A DNA stretch of 31,608 nt. Origin: an uncultured Pseudomonadota bacterium (GTDB lineage: Bacteria; Pseudomonadota; Alphaproteobacteria; Rs-D84). The translations under genes and the position numbers were made by a program. The stretch lies in the NCBI GenBank assembly GCA_947306185.1, contig CAMZFU010000005.1, forward strand, positions 1 to 31,608, in the 5' to 3' direction. Below are positions 1 through 5,838 of this stretch, piece by piece. A model generated the notes under the pieces. That model saw only the letters and a list, made by a program, of their open reading frames with translations. It was not told the DNA's origin and did not search any database. Positions within the stretch are counted from its first letter, which is position 1. Each line of letters begins with the position of its first letter.

Positions 1-315
1 ACATGGTTCAGATGTAACATACAGACTTAAATTATACGGCGATAAATCATAAGTTCCCAGTTTCTTTTCTGCCAATTTTATCGCGTTCATTTCTGCATGA
101 TTATTACTGCAAGATTCATTTACAACGTTATTGGCGGCCTTGGCAACAAGATTGCCGTTTGCATCATAAATAGCGGCCAAAAAAGGCCCGTGCCCTTTAC
201 TGATGTGTTTTGGTAATTCTTGTTGTAGATCCAGAATAATTTTTGTGGCTTTGGCCAATTTTGCATTATCAATTTCTTCTTTGGCAATTACAGATGTTGT
301 TTTTGATTTTGGCAT
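1..315 (-). CDS. Cytidine/guanine deaminase-like protein, 3'-truncated by window edge
   Basis: The 105 visible residues begin MPKSKTTSVIAKEE and belong to the zinc-dependent nucleoside/nucleobase deaminase superfamily (cytidine, guanine and tRNA-adenosine deaminases), which replace an exocyclic amine with a carbonyl. Seen directly: the first zinc motif HAEMNAI, with the His ligand and proton-shuttling Glu, and then SEPC, the start of the PCxxC motif, exactly at position 1. The rest of the protein lies outside the window. The N-terminal part (GHGPFLAAIYDANGNLVAKA) resembles guanine deaminase/TadA-type proteins more than short cytidine deaminases, but the substrate cannot be fixed without the C-terminus. 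The start is supported by an AAAGGA Shine-Dalgarno about 6 bases upstream and by a promoter at 334-362. Confidence 0.85.
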   Translation of the reverse strand, partial: MPKSKTTSVIAKEEIDNAKLAKATKIILDLQQELPKHISKGHGPFLAAIYDANGNLVAKAANNVVNESCSNNHAEMNAIKLAEKKLGTYDLSPYNLSLYVTSEPC

Positions 316-333
316 ATTATTTCCTTTTACGGA

Positions 334-362
334 ATTATGGCATAATTTGCAGAAAATTGCAA
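334..362 (-). promoter_or_regulatory. Promoter of the deaminase gene
   Basis: On the minus strand TTGCAA (357-362), a 17-base spacer and CATAAT (334-339) form a good sigma-70-type promoter just upstream of the ATG at 315. Confidence 0.5.
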
Positions 363-413
363 AGTGTGTCTTGAAAAATACTATTACCAGTTCATAAATC
401 ATGTGGCATCAAA

Positions 414-436
414 AATAACACCACCCAGATGGGTGG
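414..436 (-). terminator. Rho-independent terminator of the S51 peptidase gene
   Basis: The stem CCACCC / GGGTGG closes a four-base loop, with T-rich flanks on both sides. On the minus strand it lies directly after the peptidase stop codon and is followed by a T-rich tract. The opposite flank is also T-rich, so it may stop transcription in both directions. Confidence 0.7.
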
Positions 437-442
437 TTGTTT

Positions 443-1228
443 TTATCGCTGTATGCCGGGATTCAAATGAACTTTTTGCAAATCTGGATTCAGTTTATAT
501 ACGCCAGCCCCAGGTTTAGAAATAATTTCGGTCAGTACTTGCCCATCGTCATCGGTTCGGACCATAATTGCGGCACCTTCGTCAACGGCGTACCCAAATT
601 TAGATTCTTTGTTTAACATCCGCCTTATCGCATTTTTTGCTATGTAATCCCCATTATTTTCATTTTCATATTTTTTATTCCAATGCGGACAAAAATATCC
701 GGGAACCCATCCCAATGAAGATTTCGTTTTTAATGTATTATCCATATTGTTTATATCAAAATCATCGTCTTCATCATTGTCGTATGATTCAAACCAAACG
801 CAACCACCGGCACTGTTGCCAGACATAATAATGCCTTTGTCATATGCTTCTAACAATACTTTGTCTGCGCCCGTTTCTTTCAATGTTTTCATCAACAGTG
901 TAACATTACCACCGCCAACATAAACGATATGTGCGTTCAATATTTTATCACGAATTTCTTCGATAGTCGGTTTTTGGGTTAACACTAAATTTTCGGTCAT
1001 GCACCCCAAACGACCACCAAAATGATTAGATACTGCGGTAAAGTACCGTGGGTCATCGCCACTGGCCGCACCAATGAAAACCAATTTCGGGTGTTCTTGA
1101 CCGGTTAATTCAATTATCTTGTTATCGATTACCATTGTTTCAATTGGTTTCTGTTCTTTACGCCCATCTTCGTACTCTTTGATTCTGCCGATTTCACCGC
1201 CGCCAATTGCAATAATAGTTTTTGTCAT
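443..1228 (-). CDS. Peptidase S51 family (dipeptidase E / cyanophycinase-like)
   Basis: A 261-residue protein of peptidase family S51, serine peptidases that include the Asp-dipeptidase PepE and cyanophycinase. Seen directly: an N-terminal GGGEIG strand-loop, the glycine-rich YVGGGNVTLL segment, and the nucleophile elbow GNSAGG carrying the catalytic Ser. The length fits single-domain PepE-like members. The start is set at the ATG at 1228, which gives MTKTIIAIGGG and has GGAGG seven to eight bases upstream. An in-frame start 19 codons further out would place a non-conserved tail across the promoter (TATAAT, minus strand, 1253-1258). No signal peptide, so cytoplasmic turnover of small peptides is likely. 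The exact specificity is not readable. Confidence 0.85.
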   Translation of the reverse strand: MTKTIIAIGGGEIGRIKEYEDGRKEQKPIETMVIDNKIIELTGQEHPKLVFIGAASGDDPRYFTAVSNHFGGRLGCMTENLVLTQKPTIEEIRDKILNAHIVYVGGGNVTLLMKTLKETGADKVLLEAYDKGIIMSGNSAGGCVWFESYDNDEDDDFDINNMDNTLKTKSSLGWVPGYFCPHWNKKYENENNGDYIAKNAIRRMLNKESKFGYAVDEGAAIMVRTDDDGQVLTEIISKPGAGVYKLNPDLQKVHLNPGIQR

Positions 1229-1301
1229 TTTTATCCTCCGTTTATGGAAATAATTATAACAGTTTTTTATTAAACACAACAGCAAATATAAAAATATCCG
1301 A

Positions 1302-1330
1302 TTGGAAAAAATAGTGTTTTTTAGTATAAT
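1302..1330 (+). promoter_or_regulatory. Promoter of the M23 gene, almost leaderless
   Basis: TTGGAA (1302-1307), a 17-base spacer and TATAAT (1325-1330). The predicted start of transcription is about 1337, only some five bases before the ATG at 1342. No Shine-Dalgarno fits in between. Confidence 0.6.
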
Positions 1331-1341
1331 GCATATATATT

Positions 1342-2319
1342 ATGCGGTGCAAAAATTACTTTTTATTAATGTTGGGCGTTGGTATTTCGGTACCAGTGAT
1401 TGCATATTGCGAAAGTTTTTTAAAGGCCATATCTTTTCCGAAAACTTTTGATGATTTAAGTTTTACGGAACGCGTAGAGGTCAAAACCGAAGGTTACGAA
1501 CCGTTCGCAGACCTGTCCGCGTATGATATATTTACAATTTTAGAAACGGATGCGGGTATCCCAGATGAAATCGCCGCAGATGAAACACCGACGACAATGC
1601 CATCTGATACCCCAACAAATCCGCAACAACCTGGTACAACGCCAACGGCACCACCAACACCGACCACACCCCCGTCGCCAAGTCAACCACCGCGTCCGTC
1701 CCTGCCCCCAAGTCAACCGGCACCAACAGGTGGTAATGGATATTGTTCGATAAAGAATTCTGAAATCCAAGATAATCAACAAAACCCAGTTGGCAAACCC
1801 GTATATGAACGTGATTATAAATTCTGTTCACGGTATGGGTATCGCAAAATATACGGTAAGAACGATCCACACCATGGGTTTGATATAGGGTGCACCGAGG
1901 CAAATTATCAAAACCCGGTATTTGCCATTGCAAATGGTGTTGTTGAACGGGCGCATAAATGTTCCAAGGGCAGTTCCGCCGGAAATTACATTTTGATAAA
2001 TCATAAAAACGGGTTCAAAACATACTATATGCACCTTGATAAAATGTTCGTGACCCAGGGACAACAAGTATCCGCCGGATGCAAAATTGGTGAAATTGGT
2101 TATACCGGTGGTGCCAAGGCAAATCAGGCGGCATTTGCCAATGAAATGTGTCCGAAAATGCGTCAAAGCATTTCACATTTGCATTACGAAATTCATTATA
2201 CTGGTAATCAAACATCCATTACCCAAAACGGTCAGACATTTCCGATAAGGCATGGTTTTTTAGGCAAAAGTTCAATCGATCCGTCGTATTTTATGGGCGT
2301 GCCCCAACATATGCAATAA
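1342..2319 (+). CDS. Secreted M23 (LytM-type) metallo-endopeptidase
   Basis: A 325-residue exported peptidoglycan hydrolase or related factor. Layout: a hydrophobic N-terminal signal (about 1-23), a mixed region to about 80, a long Pro/Thr/Ser-rich linker (about 82-130), and a C-terminal M23 peptidase domain (about 150-320). The zinc-site residues are visible: H177 and D181 in HHGFD, and H279/H281 in the HLH motif, with a further conserved His in YMHL (H231). All expected metal ligands are present, so an active endopeptidase cutting peptide crosslinks is likely. Several cysteines (for example C135, C162, C184, C207) suggest disulfides in the periplasm. The next gene is a lysozyme. The upstream promoter leaves almost no 5' leader. 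Function is inferred from family; the substrate is not shown. Confidence 0.85.
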   Translation: MRCKNYFLLMLGVGISVPVIAYCESFLKAISFPKTFDDLSFTERVEVKTEGYEPFADLSAYDIFTILETDAGIPDEIAADETPTTMPSDTPTNPQQPGTTPTAPPTPTTPPSPSQPPRPSLPPSQPAPTGGNGYCSIKNSEIQDNQQNPVGKPVYERDYKFCSRYGYRKIYGKNDPHHGFDIGCTEANYQNPVFAIANGVVERAHKCSKGSSAGNYILINHKNGFKTYYMHLDKMFVTQGQQVSAGCKIGEIGYTGGAKANQAAFANEMCPKMRQSISHLHYEIHYTGNQTSITQNGQTFPIRHGFLGKSSIDPSYFMGVPQHMQ

Positions 2320-2327
2320 AATTGAAA

Positions 2328-2356
2328 TTGCTTTTTAATGCGATTTGTGATATAAT
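2328..2356 (+). promoter_or_regulatory. Extended -10 promoter upstream of the lysozyme gene
   Basis: TTGCTT (2328-2333), a 17-base spacer and TATAAT (2351-2356), preceded by TGTGA, which forms an extended -10. The predicted start is near 2363. The same GTGATATAAT decamer recurs in the promoters at 3315 and 8684. Confidence 0.55.
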
Positions 2357-2372
2357 ACATACATTCAGTTTT

Positions 2373-2417
2373 GTGGCGCTTGCCACTGTTTTTTATTCCG
2401 CCATGTGCGGATTTTTT
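2373..2417 (+). terminator. Two tandem terminator-like hairpins in the lysozyme leader
   Basis: Hairpin 1 is GTGGC-GCTT-GCCAC (2373-2386) followed by a run of Ts. Hairpin 2 is TCCGC-CATGT-GCGGA (2397-2411) followed by six Ts. Both lie between the promoter at 2328-2356 and the ATG at 2435. They could terminate read-through from the M23 gene, attenuate the lysozyme gene, or end a short RNA. Confidence 0.55.
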
Positions 2418-2434
2418 AATCAAAGGATTTTTAG

Positions 2435-2938
2435 ATGAAAATAAGTGATAGAGGAATTTCCAAATTGAAAGAATTAGAAGGTGCCATTAAAATTGGTAAT
2501 AAACACGTTATCTATGATGATAAAACCGGCAAACCAATTGATATAAATAAACCCTTGCCGCGTGGTGCAACAATTGGATATGGCCATTTAATCAGGCTGG
2601 GGGAAGATTTTATAAATGGTATTACAGAAAACGTTGCGACCGAATTACTGCGCACTGATATTGGTGTGGCGGAACGTACGGTGCGTGATAATATCACAGT
2701 TCCAATTTCCCAAAATCAATATGATGCGTTGGTTATGTTGGCGTATAACATCGGTGCGAAAAATTTTGCGAAATCAACCGTTGTGAAATATATAAACAAT
2801 CCAAAATTCCACAGTGCGATATACCCAACATTGGAATCTGCGTGGTTGGCGTGGACCCGGACCCAGGGTGCGGTATCAGGTGGATTGCGCAATCGTCGGC
2901 AAAGTGAATGGCAAATATATGCTTATGCCGGGTATTGA
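2435..2938 (+). CDS. GH24 phage-type lysozyme (muramidase)
   Basis: A 167-residue glycoside hydrolase family 24 protein, the T4/P21 endolysin family that cleaves the MurNAc-GlcNAc bond of peptidoglycan. Seen: the catalytic Glu in KELEGAI (E15), Asp in IYDDKTG (about D28-D29), and Thr in GATIGYGH (T46), which is the family's E-D-T triad. Also present are the conserved core QYDALVMLAYNIG and the C-terminal GLRNRRQSEWQIY. No signal peptide or membrane arrest sequence is visible, so export would need a holin or other route. No holin or other phage gene lies nearby. Placement after an M23 endopeptidase suggests a cell-wall hydrolysis pair or a domesticated phage gene. The Shine-Dalgarno AAAGGA lies 7-8 bases before the ATG. 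Confidence 0.85.
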   Translation: MKISDRGISKLKELEGAIKIGNKHVIYDDKTGKPIDINKPLPRGATIGYGHLIRLGEDFINGITENVATELLRTDIGVAERTVRDNITVPISQNQYDALVMLAYNIGAKNFAKSTVVKYINNPKFHSAIYPTLESAWLAWTRTQGAVSGGLRNRRQSEWQIYAYAGY

Positions 2939-2989
2939 TTTTTATGATACGTGCATTTATACTGGGCATGATAACAAAGGAATAAACAG

Positions 2990-3304
2990 ATGGAAAAATA
3001 TTGCGTCGTTTTGACGACTTTTGCAAATGAAGCAGATGCAACGAAAATCATAAATGCCGTTTTGGAAAGTAAACTTGTTGCCTGTGCCCAGATGTTGAAT
3101 ATCCACAGCCATTATACATGGAAAGGTGCTATTCAACATGAACCCGAAATTTTGGTGATGTTCAAAACCACATGGAAATTGTATAATGCGTTGGAATCCA
3201 AGATTAAAGAATTGCACCCGTACGAGGTTCCAGAAATCATTGCGATGGATATCAAAAACGGTTCGGCAAGTTATCTGAATTGGATTGATACCGTGACGGC
3301 ATAA
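2990..3304 (+). CDS. cutA: Divalent-cation tolerance protein CutA
   Basis: A 104-residue protein of the CutA1 family, trimeric ferredoxin-like proteins linked by name to copper tolerance though their biochemical role is unsettled. Seen: VVLTTFANEADA near the start, LVACAQMLNIHSHYTWKG (the conserved Cys-containing core and W-K-G), and the C-terminal LHPYEVPEIIAM motif typical of the family. Length matches the usual 100-115 residues. The start is supported by AAAGGAA about 8 bases upstream. It lies 51 bases after the lysozyme gene and may be co-transcribed with it. Confidence 0.93.
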   Translation: MEKYCVVLTTFANEADATKIINAVLESKLVACAQMLNIHSHYTWKGAIQHEPEILVMFKTTWKLYNALESKIKELHPYEVPEIIAMDIKNGSASYLNWIDTVTA

Positions 3305-3314
3305 TTCGTACGCG

Positions 3315-3342
3315 TTGACATGTACGTATTACGTGATATAAT
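3315..3342 (+). promoter_or_regulatory. Near-consensus promoter of lptM, predicted leaderless
   Basis: TTGACA (3315-3320), a 16-base spacer and TATAAT (3337-3342) with an extended -10 TGA. The lptM ATG starts at 3350, eight bases after the -10, so the transcript should begin at or one base before the start codon. Confidence 0.7.
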
Positions 3343-3349
3343 TGAAAGT

Positions 3350-3463
3350 ATGAAGAAAGTATTAATCGTTTTATTGGGATGTTTATTGGTACTGGGCGCG
3401 TGCGGTGTAAAATCCGGCCTGTCGCGACCTGATGGCCCTTTGCGTGATTATCCGGTGTATTAA
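3350..3463 (+). CDS. lptM: LptM/YifL-type small lipoprotein
   Basis: A 37-residue lipoprotein precursor: MKKVLIVLLG, a hydrophobic stretch, the lipobox LGAC with lipidated C18, then GVKSGLSRPDGP and a short Pro/Tyr tail. This is the layout of LptM (YifL), which in enterobacteria assists oxidative maturation of the LPS translocon LptD. The mature part is under 20 residues, as is normal for the family. In many proteobacteria this gene precedes lysA; here the next gene is unrelated. It sits directly behind a strong promoter without an obvious ribosome binding site. The short length makes the exact family assignment less than certain. Confidence 0.75.
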   Translation: MKKVLIVLLGCLLVLGACGVKSGLSRPDGPLRDYPVY

Positions 3464-3464
3464 G

Positions 3465-4874
3465 ATGATGGAATCGTTCAAAATATGTCATGTCATTCGA
3501 CAAGGTACAGAATATACCCTGCGGTCGGTGGATTCTATACCTGGGGATTCTGTATGTACATTATATGTTTCTGGAAATGGTCTTGTGGACGAGGAACACA
3601 CCAAAAATACCGGCAAAATTGTAGATAAAGAAATTTTGCGTTATGTTGCTGATATTCCAAATTATGTCATTATGTATGATTCTTTGATGGTTGCAGACAA
3701 TCGTGATGAACGTTTGGTCGAAATGAATAAAAATGGTGGTGATGTTTTGCCACGTATCGGTATATCGGCGACCATATATTTGACCCCTAAAAATGTTCGT
3801 GATGTATATCGTCGTCAGATTTTGCCAATATTTATCAACGAAGGTCCCAAGGGGTTTGAACGTATTAGTTTTGTGGTTGATGGCGATGAAGATGATGTTA
3901 TGTCGTATATTATCGATCATGTACAACACACAATGCGGTTTTTGCACTTTCCAGAAAATATCGTTGTTGGCACACAGAATATGATATTGATTCACACATA
4001 CTCATACAGTGATTATATGTTGCCATATGTTAATGAAATGTTTGCGCGGGTTATATTGCCACGCATATCTGATGAAAATGGACAGCGTTTGGATTTGAAT
4101 ACTGCGTTGCGACGTGTGCGTAAATTGAACCTGTTGGCACAATGCCATGGGGCACATGTTGTTCGTATGATGGAAAAAATTATGGTCGATTCCATGCAAA
4201 AAATGGGTTACAGCCGTGACGAAATAAATCAGATTCAATCCCAGGTTTTGGTTACGGCGTATGCACCATCATGTGCACTGGGCGATTCTAATTTCCAATT
4301 TATCAGTTTTATGTCTGCATACGATTATATTGTGGATGTGCCGCACAATTGGGGCTATAAATTTATTTCTGCAAATCGCCAGGCCGAGGTTGCACGGTAT
4401 TTGGAACAAGACCCAGATTGGAAATGGTTTTTACCACCAATGTTCCTGCGCGGTAAAAATGGAAATATGTTTGTTGTAAAACACAGATTCAATTTTGACC
4501 GAAAACAATGGTTGGACATGGTAAAACGCAATGATTATGATATACATAAAAAAGAGCATAATGATCAACATTTCTTGCCACTAAATGCGACCAATGATGG
4601 CAAATTATTTGGAATGTTGGCGCGTAATGTTGTTATAAACGGAATAAAAAATTCTATGGCCCAAGATACCAAATTTACCCCATTACCACCAATCGAAGAA
4701 TTGGTATTGGATGAACCAGAAAATTACAATCTGCGCAATGTGTTTAATGATTTGGCATTAAACGGTGATGTATTTATGTACTATGTCCGCGAATTTGTAA
4801 GAGAGCACAGTGACGAAGTCCATGCACAAAATGATATAACTCACTATATCCACGCCACCGGAAAGAAACGGTAA
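3465..4874 (+). CDS. Conserved-looking protein of unknown function (469 aa)
   Basis: A 469-residue protein I do not recognise. It starts one base after the lptM stop (ATG ATG at 3465/3468, no clear Shine-Dalgarno), so translation is probably coupled to lptM; a longer start at 3432 would overlap lptM and is unlikely. There is no signal peptide or membrane segment. It is rich in aromatic and charged residues. Around residue 226 the segment LLAQCHGAHVVRMM has the shape of an alpha/beta-hydrolase nucleophile elbow with Cys in place of Ser, flanked by a hydrophobic strand and a helix; this is only a resemblance. Codon use is like the neighbouring core genes, so it is probably long resident. Confidence 0.8.
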   Translation: MMESFKICHVIRQGTEYTLRSVDSIPGDSVCTLYVSGNGLVDEEHTKNTGKIVDKEILRYVADIPNYVIMYDSLMVADNRDERLVEMNKNGGDVLPRIGISATIYLTPKNVRDVYRRQILPIFINEGPKGFERISFVVDGDEDDVMSYIIDHVQHTMRFLHFPENIVVGTQNMILIHTYSYSDYMLPYVNEMFARVILPRISDENGQRLDLNTALRRVRKLNLLAQCHGAHVVRMMEKIMVDSMQKMGYSRDEINQIQSQVLVTAYAPSCALGDSNFQFISFMSAYDYIVDVPHNWGYKFISANRQAEVARYLEQDPDWKWFLPPMFLRGKNGNMFVVKHRFNFDRKQWLDMVKRNDYDIHKKEHNDQHFLPLNATNDGKLFGMLARNVVINGIKNSMAQDTKFTPLPPIEELVLDEPENYNLRNVFNDLALNGDVFMYYVREFVREHSDEVHAQNDITHYIHATGKKR

Positions 4875-4931
4875 TTTTTTGCGTGATGACTGTGCGGTTA
4901 AGGCGTGGTACAATAGAAAAAAGGTGTTAAT

Positions 4932-4982
4932 ATGCAAAATACTGTGGTATTGCTGGCAATGGTGATTTTTTTGCTGCTATGA
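4932..4982 (+). CDS. 16-codon hydrophobic ORF overlapping the next gene
   Basis: A 16-residue ORF, MQNTVVLLAMVIFLLL, with a real Shine-Dalgarno (AAAGGTG, about 8 bases upstream) and a -10-like TACAAT at 4909-4914. Its stop overlaps the start of the next ORF as ATGA. Read with a -1 shift at the T7 run, it fuses to the next ORF and forms one continuous transmembrane helix. It is therefore either a leader peptide that couples translation or the true N-terminus of the downstream protein. Confidence 0.5.
   Translation: MQNTVVLLAMVIFLLL
4967..4973 (+). other. Candidate -1 slippery heptamer T TTT TTG
   Basis: In the frame of the ORF starting at 4932 the codons ATT TTT TTG give the heptamer T TTT TTG, which fits the X XXY YYZ rule for -1 ribosomal slippage. 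After slippage the reading continues GCT GCT ATG into the ORF at 4979. An indel in a T7 homopolymer would look the same. Confidence 0.4.
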
Positions 4983-5410
4983 TTCTTGTATGGTCTTTAT
5001 GCAAAATATATGATGCTAAGACAGTAAAAAATACGGATAGAAATGATAAAATCCCAATGGTTAGATTGGTGACAGGGGCATTGTTAGGGGCTTTGTTGGC
5101 ATACACATCAACTGTAAATACTTTGTCATTTAATGATATTACTTTGGTGAGAGAAACTAAATTACCATATTTGTTTTATTTTGTTTTTTTACTGATTATT
5201 GGTTGTATTCCTATGATGATTGCCTATAAGAGAAGTATAAAAAATGCGAATATTGTATATTGGTTTTCGTTTGCCGCCATGTGCGCCCCTGCTGGAATAG
5301 TATGGTTCCTTGTCTCTTTAATAATGGCCATTTGCGGTAAAGAGCAAATTAAAGATAAAAGAATAATCAATCCTGTAAAAAAACAAAGAAAATCAGAAAA
5401 TACACATTAA
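4979..5410 (+). CDS. Small integral membrane protein, unknown; possibly needs frameshift for N-terminus
   Basis: A 143-residue ORF with hydrophobic segments around residues 28-50, 63-80 and 92-118, and a Lys/Arg-rich cytoplasmic-looking tail. Family not recognised. Its own ATG has no Shine-Dalgarno, whereas the 16-codon ORF just upstream does. A -1 shift at 4967-4973 would yield a 159-residue product whose first segment (VVLLAMVIFLAAMILVW) is a full-length helix followed by a polar KIYDAK stretch, a more convincing membrane protein. It uses AGA/AGG arginine codons more than the adjacent core genes, suggesting a different history. It lies between an unknown gene and tRNA-Leu. Confidence 0.65.
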   Translation: MILVWSLCKIYDAKTVKNTDRNDKIPMVRLVTGALLGALLAYTSTVNTLSFNDITLVRETKLPYLFYFVFLLIIGCIPMMIAYKRSIKNANIVYWFSFAAMCAPAGIVWFLVSLIMAICGKEQIKDKRIINPVKKQRKSENTH

Positions 5411-5414
5411 TCTT

Positions 5415-5499
<85 letters not shown>

Positions 5500-5595
5500 A
5501 TATTGAACGAAATCAATATTATGATAAAAAAGACTTGATTTCCAGTAAAAAATAACCTAAAATCCCACGCAGTACAAATAAAAAAGGCAAATAAA

Positions 5596-5769
5596 ATGGC
5601 ATCTAAGAAAGGTAGCAAAGAAATTATCAAACTGGAAAACAAAGAAACCGGTTATTTCTACACAGTTAAAAAGAACAATAAAACCGCAACAGGCAAAGTA
5701 AAACGTCGTAAATACGATCCAAAATTGCGTAAACACGTCGAAATGACCGAAGCGAAAATGTCACACTAA
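5596..5769 (+). CDS. rpmG: 50S ribosomal protein L33
   Basis: A 57-residue basic protein, MASKKGSKEIIKLENKETGY..., matching L33 of the large ribosomal subunit. Visible family features are FYTVKKNNK and KVKRRKYDPKLRKHVEM. The zinc-binding Cys pairs of some L33 forms are absent, so this is the zinc-free type. Shine-Dalgarno-like AAAAGGC lies about 7 bases upstream. It is transcribed alone and ends at a strong terminator. Confidence 0.96.
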   Translation: MASKKGSKEIIKLENKETGYFYTVKKNNKTATGKVKRRKYDPKLRKHVEMTEAKMSH

Positions 5770-5791
5770 ACTTTGTGGTTATTGGTTATTG

Positions 5792-5818
5792 AAAAACGGT
5801 GCAAATGTACCGTTTTTT
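5792..5818. terminator. Bidirectional terminator between rpmG and parC
   Basis: AAAAACGGT pairs with ACCGTTTTT around an 8-base loop, with a T run on one side and an A run on the other. It sits between the convergent rpmG and parC genes and can serve both. Confidence 0.85.
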
Positions 5819-5838
5819 ATTATCTGATTTCGTCTTCT

